Positions 43,676-52,420 of a DNA stretch of 64,000 nucleotides are shown here, piece by piece. Origin of the DNA: Bacillus norwichensis. GTDB taxonomy: Bacteria; Bacillota; Bacilli; Bacillales; Bacillaceae_C. Under the pieces are notes generated by a model. The model was not told the DNA's origin. It worked only from the letters and a program-made list of their open reading frames with translations, and ran no database searches. How positions within the stretch are numbered: the first letter of the stretch is position 1; each line of letters starts with the position of its first letter. The stretch is taken from contig NZ_JACSPV010000004.1 of assembly GCF_014836955.1 (NCBI RefSeq), forward strand, positions 94,937 to 158,936. Direction: 5' to 3'. The position numbers were made by a program, and so were the translations under genes.

Positions 43676-44794
43676 CTATCTTTTATTGCTGGCTAGTCTC
43701 ACAGTAAAGGTCTGTTCTTTTCCATCACGAAAAACTTTCAACGTTACCTGATCACCAACTGAAAGTTTTGTATATAAAAACTTTCGCAGTTCTCCTTCAT
43801 CCTTTAACGATTCCCCATTGATAGAAACAATGATATCTTGGACTTTGATCCCTGCTTTTGCGATTTCTGAGTTCTCATCAACTGAAGCGACCATCACACC
43901 TTCTTTTACTTTTTCCGGAATATCCTTCAAATAAAATGGCGGGATTTTATCTAGACCGATGACACTTACTCCCAAATATGGCCTGACAACCTGACCATCT
44001 TTAATGATTTGCTTGGCGATGCTTGTAACTTCATTAATTGGAATGGCGAATCCCAGTCCTTCTACACCACTTTCAGAAATTTTCAAGCTGTTGATCCCAA
44101 TAAGCTCTCCAGATGCGTTGATCAAAGCCCCGCCACTATTTCCAGGGTTGATGGCGGCATCTGTCTGTATAACATCAAGATCCCAATCTCCTGCTGAAGT
44201 TGTCACCTCAATCGTCCGATTGACCGCACTAACAATTCCCTGTGTCACTGTTCTTGACAGATCAAGCCCCAGCGGATTTCCGATAGCAATAACCTGATCA
44301 CCGGCACGCAGAGCATCAGAATCACCGATTTTAATGGGGTCGATGTCATAGTTCCCCTTCATTTTAAGTACAGCAATATCAGTTAAAGGGTCTGTTCCAA
44401 TCAACTCTGCTTCGACCACTTTTCCATTATATAGAGAAATATCAATCTGCCCAGCACCTTCAATTACATGATTATTTGTCAGAATAAAAGCTTCTTTATT
44501 TGTTTTTTTATAAATAACACCTGATCCCGTTCCTGACGTCACAGCTTCCGAAGGTTGAAATCCATCACTCTGATTTTTCTTATTGACCACACCTACGATG
44601 GCTTTAGATGACTGCTCAACGATGTCAGAAATTGAATTTGAACTTGCTGCTACCTTTTGAACATCGATATTCTCCGCAGTTTCGGATAACGGCTCTGTTT
44701 TCGTTTGGTTAGTATCAAAATACTGGACTGAAGCCAAAGTAATAACCGAACCGATAACACCTGCGGAAAGCATTGATAAGAAACGTTTAATCAT
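43676..44794 (-). CDS. htrA: HtrA-like membrane-anchored serine protease
   Basis: 372 residues. N-terminal signal anchor (about 8-27), trypsin-like domain with His in LTNNHVIEG, Asp in LTDIAVLK and Ser in NPGNSGGAL, then one PDZ domain (about 275-370). Degrades or refolds misfolded exported proteins. Upstream on the same strand is a CssSR-like pair, which in B. subtilis controls htrA/htrB. Gap to cssS is 282 bp and contains a repeat and a terminator, so htrA has its own promoter. Confidence 0.92.
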   Translation of the reverse strand: MIKRFLSMLSAGVIGSVITLASVQYFDTNQTKTEPLSETAENIDVQKVAASSNSISDIVEQSSKAIVGVVNKKNQSDGFQPSEAVTSGTGSGVIYKKTNKEAFILTNNHVIEGAGQIDISLYNGKVVEAELIGTDPLTDIAVLKMKGNYDIDPIKIGDSDALRAGDQVIAIGNPLGLDLSRTVTQGIVSAVNRTIEVTTSAGDWDLDVIQTDAAINPGNSGGALINASGELIGINSLKISESGVEGLGFAIPINEVTSIAKQIIKDGQVVRPYLGVSVIGLDKIPPFYLKDIPEKVKEGVMVASVDENSEIAKAGIKVQDIIVSINGESLKDEGELRKFLYTKLSVGDQVTLKVFRDGKEQTFTVRLASNKR

Positions 44795-44892
44795 ATTTCT
44801 TTCACCCTTTCATCGTCTGCTTCTTATATAGAACTATAAGGGATCAGTATGTCAGACAGATGTCAGATCTTTTTCTCCAAGAACAAAAGCGC

Positions 44893-45026
44893 AAGCGCCT
44901 GTTCATCGACGTACAGACTGGAGTGACTCCAACGAGATAAAGGAAACACGGCGACGAAGGAGCCGATGTTGACTTATCGTAGGAGGAGGCACGAAGTCTG
45001 CTAGTCGATAGGCGCTGGAGCTGGAC
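44893..45026. repeat. Intergenic repeat family 3, full copy
   Basis: Ends GCGCCTGTTCATCGAC and GTCGATAGGCGC are inverted, followed by GGAGCTGGAC. The interior is GC-rich with GGAGGAGG. A truncated relative is at 36039-36095. I recall repeats with this AAGCGCC...GGCGCTGGAGCTGGAC form from other Bacillaceae genomes. Confidence 0.75.
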
Positions 45027-45056
45027 GCAGCATTACTTTAATTTACTAACAAAAAA

Positions 45057-45078
45057 ACTGCCGTATCCTACGGCAGTT
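45057..45078 (-). terminator. Terminator of cssRS
   Basis: AACTGCCGTA / TACGGCAGTT followed by TTTTTTT on the minus strand. The 5' arm includes the cssS stop codon. Confidence 0.93.
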
Positions 45079-46483
45079 AATCAATTTTCGGCAAGCTGAT
45101 CCGAAATGTCGTTCCTAAAGACGTGCTTTCGATCAAATCTAAATCTCCACTCATTGCCTGAGCCATCATTTTACTGTAAGGCAATCCAAGTCCAAGGCCA
45201 CCTACCTTATATTTTTTCTCATGACCTCGATAGAACCTTTCAAAAATGAGAGACTGTTCCTTCTCAGAGATTCCCGTCCCTGTATCTTCAATATCAATCA
45301 TAAGCTCATCCTGGGACTCTGTGATAGTCACCTTAATTTTCCCCGGAAAGGCAATCGCCTGCCGTGCGTTGTTCAAAAGATTTGTCAAGATTTGCTGCAG
45401 CCGGACAGCATCCACCCGCACACCAGCATCGTCTTGGAGAGGCTTAACTTCAACGGTAAGTCCTTCAACCGCCTGCCCTGCCTCCCACTGGTAGATGGAA
45501 TCTTTAACAAGCTCGTTGATAGAATGCTTCTCCATTGTTAAAGGAACAGCATTAGCTGCAAATGAATTGAAAGCAAGTAAATCCTCTACCATCGTTCTCA
45601 TTTTGGCTGTTTCTTTTAAAGATATCTTCAAAAACTCTCTGGCCTCTTCACCGCTTACCACTTCATCATCAATAGCCTGTAAAAGACCCGTAATAGAAGT
45701 GACCGGTGTCTTTAATTCGTGAGTAACTCCTGCAAGTAATTCTGTACGAAGGGATTCAAGCTTCTGCAATTGCTGTGACATTTCTTTAAAGGAACGGATC
45801 AATTCGTCGACTTCTTCTGCCTTTGCGTCATTCGGGAGGTCCACTTGATAGTTCCCTTTCCTCACCTGTTCAGCAGCTTTTGATACTTTCTTAATCGGTT
45901 TGGATAACTTCCTTGATAAAATATAAACCGCTCCCCAGCCAATAAGAGCCAGACTGACAATCATAATAGTAAGCTGCTGATATTCCTGGTTCACCTTTGA
46001 CAGGTTTGCTTCCGTTTCTGTGATGACAACCCAGCCAAGCCGCATAGATTCAAACTCAATCGGCTTTTTTACTACATAGAACGGTGCATACCCTTTTTCC
46101 GAAAGCTTGATCACTGCTTTTGTGCTATCTAGCAAGGATGCATCAAACTGTTTTAAAGAGCTCTGTTGGCGGTTACTAGCTAAGATGGTCCCTGCTGGAT
46201 CAGCAACATATATAGTAGGATTGCTCTCCATATTCAACAAGCGTCCACGCTCCGAGAATAAACCGGGAATTTCATTCAATGGAGGGATAACCGGTTCCTC
46301 GTTGGTCACCAACCGGTTTGCGGTTTCTTCAGCCATAAACTCTAGCATATTCAGTCGGTTTTCCAATGTCGTATGTCGAATCCATAAAGCTGAAATGACT
46401 GCCATTATCACCAACCCGATTAAAATCGTAAGTAAATACCGTGTTGTCCAATACCGCTGCAGCGATATTTTCCTCTTACTCAT
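45077..46483 (-). CDS. cssS: Sensor histidine kinase CssS (secretion stress)
   Basis: 468 residues from the ATG at 46483, which overlaps the cssR stop (ATGAGTAA); the longer frame lies inside cssR. Two membrane helices (about 15-35 and 170-190) around an extracytoplasmic sensor, HAMP (about 190-245), H-box GVTHELKTPVTSITGLLQ, N-box LLNNARQAI, and G-box GLGLPYSKMM. Senses misfolded secreted proteins. Directly paired with cssR and next to htrA. Confidence 0.9.
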   Translation of the reverse strand: MSKRKISLQRYWTTRYLLTILIGLVIMAVISALWIRHTTLENRLNMLEFMAEETANRLVTNEEPVIPPLNEIPGLFSERGRLLNMESNPTIYVADPAGTILASNRQQSSLKQFDASLLDSTKAVIKLSEKGYAPFYVVKKPIEFESMRLGWVVITETEANLSKVNQEYQQLTIMIVSLALIGWGAVYILSRKLSKPIKKVSKAAEQVRKGNYQVDLPNDAKAEEVDELIRSFKEMSQQLQKLESLRTELLAGVTHELKTPVTSITGLLQAIDDEVVSGEEAREFLKISLKETAKMRTMVEDLLAFNSFAANAVPLTMEKHSINELVKDSIYQWEAGQAVEGLTVEVKPLQDDAGVRVDAVRLQQILTNLLNNARQAIAFPGKIKVTITESQDELMIDIEDTGTGISEKEQSLIFERFYRGHEKKYKVGGLGLGLPYSKMMAQAMSGDLDLIESTSLGTTFRISLPKID

Positions 46484-47156
46484 GCTGGACACTGAGTTGA
46501 TACCCCAATCCCCGGAGTGTCCGGATTTTTCCATCTTTTGCAGGCCACCCTTTCAGAGACTTTCTCAGCCTCTTAATCGACAAATCCACTGCACGGTCGC
46601 TTCCTTCATAATCCCATCCCCAAATCTTTTCAATGAGCTGATCTCTTGTGAATGTTTGATTTGGATGCTCTGCAAGAAAAAGCAACAGTGATAAGTCCCG
46701 TGGAGTCAAGTGGACTTCTTCACCATTCAATATCACACGATGACCTTGAAAATCGATTTCTAATCCTCCGTACTGTTTGATAGAAGGTTCCTTTTTCTCA
46801 GACCTGCGCAAAACGGCTTTAACTCTTGCGACAACCTCTTCCCCTACAAACGGTTTGGAAATATAATCATCGGCACCTTTATTTAAACCATCGAGCCTGT
46901 AATTTACTTCTCCGAGAGCCGTCAACATAATAACGGGACAATCACTTTTCCTCCTGATTTCCTGTAAAACTTCCCAACCGCTCAAACCAGGAAGCATGAC
47001 ATCAAGCAATACTAGCGTAGGCTTGACTACCTCAAATTGCTTCAACGCATCTGTTCCACTTGCAACAGATTCAGTTTGGAAACCTGCTTTTCTTAAATAA
47101 ACCTTCAACACTTGGTTGATGGGATACTCATCTTCGACGATTAAAATTGTTGTCAT
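46476..47156 (-). CDS. cssR: Response regulator CssR
   Basis: 226 residues from the ATG at 47156, 8 nt after AAAGGG (a GTG at 47165 lies in the SD). Receiver domain with DEYPIN, phospho-acceptor in LVLLDVMLPGLSGWE (about residue 53) and KPF. Winged helix ends RTLRGLGYQLSVQ. Operon with cssS. Expected targets: htrA here and itself. Confidence 0.9.
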   Translation of the reverse strand: MTTILIVEDEYPINQVLKVYLRKAGFQTESVASGTDALKQFEVVKPTLVLLDVMLPGLSGWEVLQEIRRKSDCPVIMLTALGEVNYRLDGLNKGADDYISKPFVGEEVVARVKAVLRRSEKKEPSIKQYGGLEIDFQGHRVILNGEEVHLTPRDLSLLLFLAEHPNQTFTRDQLIEKIWGWDYEGSDRAVDLSIKRLRKSLKGWPAKDGKIRTLRGLGYQLSVQHE

Positions 47157-47240
47157 ATTCGTCACCCTTTGAGAAAAATACTGCTACTCACTTTATCATG
47201 AAAAGATGTCAGTCAGATGTCAAGTTGCGAAAAGCCCAGG

Positions 47241-47420
47241 GCGATTTGACTTTGTCTCTGCGCCGAGCCGTGCGGCTTTGGTGACACTACCAATTAGCTC
47301 AGAGTGAGACAACCTTCGTTTTACTTCGTGTACGCCGGCTAGCTCAAGCTGCGAAATCCTGTCGCTTCGCTTACATTAGCATCTGCAGGCCCAAATCGCG
47401 ATGTCATGCCTGTCCCAGCT
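47241..47420. repeat. Intergenic repeat family 2, copy 3 (diverged)
   Basis: Contains GCGGCTTTGGTGACAC, CGAAATCCTGTCGCTTCGCTTAC and AAATCGCGATGTC, diverged forms of the copy 1 core. No coding signal. Confidence 0.6.
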
Positions 47421-47462
47421 AACTGAAATTTCAGCTAATCTTTTATAATTTCTTACTTTTTA

Positions 47463-47646
47463 TCAAATGCGCCTTGCATATTTTTGCCCATATTTTATCG
47501 AGCGATAACTTCCCCCCGAAAATCAGTGGCATCCGCGGTGGCTTTAACTTTATTCAGCCAGGGTTTGAAATCCCCACTGATGAAATCCCAATCTGCTTTG
47601 ATCTCACCACTTAAAGAAGTGGGAGACTTCTGCTGAATAGGTGAAA
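47463..47646. repeat. Structured intergenic repeat family 1, copy D
   Basis: Starts TCAAATGCGCCTTGC, contains GAAAATCAGTGGCATCCGCGGTGGCTTTAAC, ACTTTATTCAGCC and a strong CACCACTTAAAGAAGTGGGAG hairpin, ends GCTGAATAGGTG. It stops at the terminator of the next leftward gene. Confidence 0.88.
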
Positions 47647-47650
47647 AAAA

Positions 47651-47685
47651 GCTGGCCGGACAATCAAATAAAGAGTCCGGTCAGC
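47651..47685 (-). terminator. Terminator of the MFS gene
   Basis: GCTGACCGGAC / GTCCGGCCAGC on the minus strand followed by TTTTTTT; the 5' arm contains the stop codon. Confidence 0.93.
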
Positions 47686-48841
47686 CTTTCAATGTGGTTG
47701 GCTTTTTCCAAGCAAGCGAGAGGGCAACCCCAGCCAATAAAAAGATGGATGAAAAATAATAAGGATAATCCAAATCGATATCGAATAGAAAGCCGCCAAT
47801 GACGGGCCCCAAAACATTGCCGATACTCGTAAACATCGAGTTCATGCCACCTACAAAGCCTTGTTCATTGCCAGCGATTTTTGATAAATAAGATGTGACC
47901 GCCGGCCGAATCAGATCGAAACCAACAAAGATGATAAAAGTGACCAAAAGAATATGATAATACGAGTTTACAGTAGTCATTAAAAACACAAGGACTACCG
48001 AAAGAATCAGGCAATAACGAATCAGACCGATTTCTCCCAGATATTTTGTTAATCGGTCAAAAAAGATAACCTGGGCAATAGCCCCTATGATGGCTCCACC
48101 CGTAATAACAATCGCAATATCCTTTGGAGTAAAAGCGAATTTGTGATCAACAAATAAAGAAAACAGCGACTCGAATACAGCTAAGCCAAATGATGTGATC
48201 AAAATTATCATAAAAGCAAAAAAATACTTCGGTATAAAAATACGTTTGATGCCTGCTTTTTGCCCCGTCCCTACATCTTCATGATCCCGTCCCGGTTCCC
48301 GAAGCGTAATAATGGATAGAACTGCTGCAAATAACGCAAACCCTGCGGCGGTGAAAAAAGGGACGCGAGATCCAATTTCAGCTAAAAATCCCCCTAGGCC
48401 AGGCCCAATGATAAACCCCGTTGAAATGGCAGCTGACATATAGCCAAGCGCTTTTGGGCGTGTGTCCATTGTCGTGATATCTGCAATGAATGCTGTTACA
48501 GCTGGCATTACAAAAGCTGCGCTGATACCACCGAGAAATCGAGAAACAAATAGGACTTCCACTGTTTTACCAAGCCCAAATAATAATTCGGAGAGGCTGA
48601 AAATCAACAGACCATACACAATCATTTTTTTCCGCCCAAACTTATCAACCCAGCGTCCAGCAATTGGAGATACAATAAGCTGCATAATAGCAAACGCTGC
48701 AACAAGATTTCCAACAACGGAGCCCGATAAGTTCAATTCGTTCATGATTGTTGGTAATACAGGAATGACCAAACCGATTCCTAAAAAGGCAATAAAGAGG
48801 TTGCCCAGCAATATGGTTAACGTCATATTAGACTTATTCAT
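47681..48841 (-). CDS. MFS drug:H+ antiporter (NorA/Bmr-like, 12 TMS)
   Basis: 386 residues from the ATG at 48841, which follows GGAGGAGAGG; the frame open to 48880 precedes this SD. Twelve helices; motif A GRWVDKFGRKKMI in loop 2-3 and motif C ISTGFIIGPGLGGFLAE in TM5, both marks of DHA1 efflux pumps. Substrate range unknown. Flanked by family 1 repeats on both sides. Confidence 0.88.
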   Translation of the reverse strand: MNKSNMTLTILLGNLFIAFLGIGLVIPVLPTIMNELNLSGSVVGNLVAAFAIMQLIVSPIAGRWVDKFGRKKMIVYGLLIFSLSELLFGLGKTVEVLFVSRFLGGISAAFVMPAVTAFIADITTMDTRPKALGYMSAAISTGFIIGPGLGGFLAEIGSRVPFFTAAGFALFAAVLSIITLREPGRDHEDVGTGQKAGIKRIFIPKYFFAFMIILITSFGLAVFESLFSLFVDHKFAFTPKDIAIVITGGAIIGAIAQVIFFDRLTKYLGEIGLIRYCLILSVVLVFLMTTVNSYYHILLVTFIIFVGFDLIRPAVTSYLSKIAGNEQGFVGGMNSMFTSIGNVLGPVIGGFLFDIDLDYPYYFSSIFLLAGVALSLAWKKPTTLKG

Positions 48842-48914
48842 CTTATCCTCTCCTCCTATGTATGGAGATATATCAAACAATATAATCTGTTAACCATATC
48901 CAAGTCAATATTTA

Positions 48915-49086
48915 TCGAATGCGCCTTGCATTTTTGCGCCCAGATTTTATTGAGCGATAAATTCGCTCTGAAAATTTGTGGTATCCGTTGATGATTTTAA
49001 CTTTTTTCAGACGGGGTTTGCCCCCACTGAACGGAATACCAATTTTCTTTTTCAGAAGTAGGACACTTTTGCTGAATGAAGTTAAC
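48915..49086. repeat. Structured intergenic repeat family 1, copy E
   Basis: TCGAATGCGCCTTGC start, CAGATTTTATTGAGCGATAAA...AAAATTTGTGG, GCTGAATGAAGTTAA end. Bracketed by CTGTTAAC (48887-48894) and GTTAACAG (49081-49088). Confidence 0.85.
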
Positions 49087-49135
49087 AGCCTGCGCAAAAA
49101 ATAGGAGCTTCGCATCCGCGAAGCCCTAAATTAGT

Positions 49136-50530
49136 TTATTGAATATCTGAAACAGGCAAATCTGCTCTGCGGTATTCTGCACCCGAATGTTCTTTCGGTA
49201 ATCGTGCCTTCCCTATCCCAAACAACTTTTCTCGAAATGTCCCCTCCGTGTATTCTTTCTTCAAAACTCCCCGTTTTTGCAATTCAGGAGAAACCAGTTC
49301 AGCAAAGTCTTTGAAAGTTCCAGGTGCCTGTGCATATGCGAGATTGAAGCCATCAATATCTGTTTCCTCTACCCATTCTTCCAATGTATCTGCAATTTGT
49401 TCAGGTGTCCCAACAACAACCGGACCCATTCCTCCTACACCTACAAAATTCGCTAGCTCGCGAACCGTCCATTTTTTATCATGACTGGATTCAGTAAGCA
49501 TTTTCAGCTTTGACTTAATAGCTTTCGTTTCAATATATTCTATTTCGTCATCAGGATGATACACCGAAAAGTCAACGCCAGTCCATCCCCCTATCAATGT
49601 TAACGCTCCGTCATAGCTAATATACTTTGTGAGCTCTTCATATTTTCTTTGAGCCTCTTCAGGTGTCCGACCCACAATCGGCGTCATCTGCGCAAATATT
49701 TTTATACTTTGCGGATCTCTGCCTTCATTTTGAACGAGCTCCCTAACATTTTTTACATATGAAGCAATCGGACCCTTGGCTGGACCTGTAATAAAGGTAC
49801 ATTCCGCATGCTTTGCTGCAAAATTTCTGCCAGTAGGAGAGCCGCCTGCCTGATATAAAACAGGTGTCCTCTGTGGAGACGGTTCACATAAATGGATCCC
49901 TGGAACATTAAAATATTTTCCCTGATGCTCTATTCCATGCACTTTTTCTGGATCAGTAAAGACACCTCGATTTCTGTCCCTATTGACAGCGTCTTCCTCC
50001 CAGCTTCCTTCCCATAATTTATAGCAAACTTCCATATACTCATCAGCAATAGCATAGCGTTCGCTATGCTGGAACTTATCACCAATTTCAATATTTTTGG
50101 TGCCGCTTTCCAAATAAGAAGTGACAATATTCCAAGCAATCCGTCCTTTTGTCAAATGATCCAGCGTCGACATTCGTCGGGCAAAAGTATAAGGATGTTC
50201 GAATGTTGTAGAGCAAGTAATGCCGAAGCCCAAATGTTTTGTCGCATAAGCCATTGCCGAAACAAGCATCATCGGGTCATTAACCGGAACCTGTATTGCC
50301 TCCTTCAAGGCAACCGCCTGATCATCACCATATACATCGTAAATGCCGATTACATCAGCGATAAAAATTCCGTCAAACCGCCCTTTTTCCAAAGTCTTTG
50401 CAAGGTCAACCCAATAATCCAGATCTTTATACCGCTCAGACTGATCTTCCGGATGTCTCCATAAACCTGGCGACTGATGCCCAACGCAATTCATCTCGAA
50501 GGCATTCAAATAGATTCTTTTTTTCGTCAA
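49136..50530 (-). CDS. LLM-class flavin-dependent monooxygenase (NtaA/SnaA/DszA family)
   Basis: 464 residues, TTG start 8 nt after AAAGGGGGG. Bacterial-luciferase-like TIM barrel: LAKTLEKGRFDGIFIAD, GITCSTTFEHPYTFARRMSTLDHLTKGRIAWNIVTSY, and PVLYQAGGSPTGRNFAAKHAECTF are the family core. Uses FMNH2 and O2, needing a separate flavin reductase. Relatives cleave C-S or C-N bonds (DszA, NtaA, the YxeK type). Beside a SAM-riboswitch sulfur operon but in its own unit. Confidence 0.9.
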   Translation of the reverse strand: MTKKRIYLNAFEMNCVGHQSPGLWRHPEDQSERYKDLDYWVDLAKTLEKGRFDGIFIADVIGIYDVYGDDQAVALKEAIQVPVNDPMMLVSAMAYATKHLGFGITCSTTFEHPYTFARRMSTLDHLTKGRIAWNIVTSYLESGTKNIEIGDKFQHSERYAIADEYMEVCYKLWEGSWEEDAVNRDRNRGVFTDPEKVHGIEHQGKYFNVPGIHLCEPSPQRTPVLYQAGGSPTGRNFAAKHAECTFITGPAKGPIASYVKNVRELVQNEGRDPQSIKIFAQMTPIVGRTPEEAQRKYEELTKYISYDGALTLIGGWTGVDFSVYHPDDEIEYIETKAIKSKLKMLTESSHDKKWTVRELANFVGVGGMGPVVVGTPEQIADTLEEWVEETDIDGFNLAYAQAPGTFKDFAELVSPELQKRGVLKKEYTEGTFREKLFGIGKARLPKEHSGAEYRRADLPVSDIQ

Positions 50531-50568
50531 ACCAGATTCCCCCCTTTACATTGAATATTCATATTTCT

Positions 50569-50853
50569 TTAAGCTCGCTCATCCACAAATTCATTTACCA
50601 ACAACGTTAAATTTCCACGGCCAAACTTGATCGCCTTAGCTTTTTCGTCGTATAGATCCTCCTTTAAGGAATATTCAAGAAACTTGATTAAAGCAAAGCG
50701 GCGTTCGTACACATCGATATAGCCCTTTTCGAAAAGAAGCGCTTCGATCGTATTATATATTCCACGGTTGATCCCATACTTTAAACCGCACCACCTGTAA
50801 AATTGCAAATCAGGCAAACTGAATATTTCTTTGTTCAAAATTGGAATTCCCAC
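50569..50853 (-). CDS. Uncharacterised 94-residue protein
   Basis: 94 residues, GTG start with SD GAGGTG. Soluble, with aromatic-rich N-terminus (LPDLQFYRWCGLKYGI) and a helical charged C-terminus. No domain recognised. It precedes the LLM monooxygenase gene by 38 bp on the same strand, so may be co-transcribed. It also begins right after the 20-bp repeat array. Confidence 0.6.
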   Translation of the reverse strand: MGIPILNKEIFSLPDLQFYRWCGLKYGINRGIYNTIEALLFEKGYIDVYERRFALIKFLEYSLKEDLYDEKAKAIKFGRGNLTLLVNEFVDERA

Positions 50854-50878
50854 TCTATCACCTCAATCTAAAAACTGA

Positions 50879-51096
50879 TTTCGTGCGATAACCTGGGGGT
50901 GCGAAAGGTTATCTAGGGTTTCGCACCATTATTTTGGAATTCACTCGATTTTCCTGAGTTTCGCACCATTATCCAGAGTTCGCTCAATTATTTCCGGATT
51001 CGCACAATAATCGCGGAATTCGCTCGATTATCTCAGGTTTCGCACGATTATTCCGATTTTCGCACAATAACCTCAGATTTCGCACAATCCTCCAAT
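50879..51096. repeat. Array of about ten 20-bp tandem repeats
   Basis: Units beginning TTCGCAC or TTCGCTC recur at about 50919, 50939, 50959, 50979, 50999, 51019, 51039, 51059 and 51079, spacing 20 bp with no spacers. The approximate consensus is TTCGCACRATTATCYCRGRT. Two more diverged units precede them, one partly inverted (GTGCGAAAGG). Located between the fRMsr terminator and the 94-residue gene. No coding frame. Confidence 0.9.
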
Positions 51097-51126
51097 CCCC
51101 AATCCCCAACAAATTTTATAAAAAAA

Positions 51127-51167
51127 GACACTTCGTTCTATCTGATGAGATGAAACAAAGTGCCTCT
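51127..51167 (-). terminator. Terminator of the seven-gene sulfur operon
   Basis: On the minus strand AGGCACTTTGTTTCATCTC-loop-GAACGAAGTGTCT followed by TTTTTTT, about 25-70 bp after the fRMsr stop. Confidence 0.85.
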
Positions 51168-51195
51168 AGTGGTCTAGTCAGCTCTTTAATGTAAA

Positions 51196-51687
51196 TTATT
51201 CTTTTAGATGTTCTTCAATAATTGTTACGAATTCCTCAAGGTATTTTTGATCAATTTCATCAAATCGGTCGGTGATAGGGCTGTCGATATCAAGCACCCC
51301 ATATATGTTTCCATTCGCAAAAATGGGGACTACAATTTCGGAATTGCTTGCTGCATCGCAAGCAATATGTCCTGGAAATTGATGGACATCAGCTATTCGC
51401 TGTGTCGTCTGTTCTTTGACAGCAGTGCCGCACACACCTTTTCCGTAAGTGATTCTTGTGCATGCCGGTAATCCCTGAAATGGCCCAAGGACCAGTTCTT
51501 CATCTTTCCACACATAAAAACCAACCCAATTGACTTCATCCAAAAATTGGTTCAATAGTGCTGATGCATTGGATAATAGCGCTATTTCATCTGTTTCTCC
51601 GTCAAGAAGGGCCTTTAGTTGCTTGAGAAGCAATTGATAGGCTTCTTGTTTATTTCCAGAGTATGTTTTAACTTGAAACATAGTCAT
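51196..51687 (-). CDS. Free methionine-(R)-sulfoxide reductase, GAF-type (fRMsr)
   Basis: 163 residues; start at 51687 or at the ATG six bases on. Single GAF domain. Three family cysteines: C76 in LPACTRI, C86 in GVCGTAV and C110 in HIACDAAS; ends with NIYGVLDIDSP. Reduces free Met-R-sulfoxide to methionine with thioredoxin. Last gene of the SAM-riboswitch operon, 11 bp after the isochorismatase-fold gene, so it may reduce a sulfoxide made or imported by this pathway. Confidence 0.92.
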   Translation of the reverse strand: MTMFQVKTYSGNKQEAYQLLLKQLKALLDGETDEIALLSNASALLNQFLDEVNWVGFYVWKDEELVLGPFQGLPACTRITYGKGVCGTAVKEQTTQRIADVHQFPGHIACDAASNSEIVVPIFANGNIYGVLDIDSPITDRFDEIDQKYLEEFVTIIEEHLKE

Positions 51688-51698
51688 TCAGCCTCCTT

Positions 51699-52403
51699 TC
51701 AAATCGGTTGTTCCAGATATTTCACAAAGTCATCAGAAGAAATGACAGGGGCAAAAATATTGTTGATTCGCTCCATGGCAGCTGCTTCCTGTTCGGGCTT
51801 TTCGCATCCTGTCGCATCGCCGATGACAATAGGCAAATAGCCGTTGTCGCGTGCCAAACGAACGTTCCCTTCAATGCACCAATCAAGATGAACACCTGTA
51901 AATACAATGACTTCCACTCTTTTTCGCACTAATTCCAGGGGAAACGGTGTCCCGATAAAAGCGGTTTGCAGTGCACATTCATGAAATTGAAGATCCTCCG
52001 GCTCGACCAATTCCTTCAATTCATCCACCAATTCATTGTCCCAGTTGATCTTATCTTCATTGACGTTCAAGCCCTCGACCCATGTTTCATATTGAACCTT
52101 ATCAAAAATATTTTGCGGATCATTTCCACGATAAATATTGTAGCCGATCCAATTGAACGAGACAAAATTGCTTGCTTTTCTTGCAGCTTTCAATGTTTTG
52201 ATTGTTGCAGGCAAACTGCCACGCTCACGGTGATTTTCATATCCAAGGGCACCGTTATGCTCATAGAGACATTTATTCTGACTAATAGAAACGAATGCGG
52301 CTTTCCTTTTTAATATTTCCGCCAAGTTCAGCTTTTTCCATTGAGGGGCAAGCTCTGGAATTGCGTGAATCCCACCAATTTCAGTTTGAGCAATAACAGT
52401 CAA
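51699..52403 (-). CDS. Isochorismatase-fold cysteine hydrolase
   Basis: 234 residues. Cysteine-hydrolase fold with FTGVHLDWCIEGNVRLARDNGYLPIVIGDATG carrying the nucleophile Cys in place of the usual VxTxxCV segment. The N-terminal catalytic Asp motif is not of the usual DxQ form, and the N-terminal 35 residues (PELAPQWKKLNLAEI) are unusual. The family includes amidases such as nicotinamidase and biuret hydrolase. Sixth gene of the operon. Substrate not predictable. Confidence 0.78.
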   Translation of the reverse strand: MTVIAQTEIGGIHAIPELAPQWKKLNLAEILKRKAAFVSISQNKCLYEHNGALGYENHRERGSLPATIKTLKAARKASNFVSFNWIGYNIYRGNDPQNIFDKVQYETWVEGLNVNEDKINWDNELVDELKELVEPEDLQFHECALQTAFIGTPFPLELVRKRVEVIVFTGVHLDWCIEGNVRLARDNGYLPIVIGDATGCEKPEQEAAAMERINNIFAPVISSDDFVKYLEQPI

Positions 52404-52420
52404 TCCAATCTCCTCCCGTT

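Noticed and set aside
50879-51096. CRISPR array
   Set aside because: The 20-bp units are contiguous with no spacers, and no cas gene is in the window.
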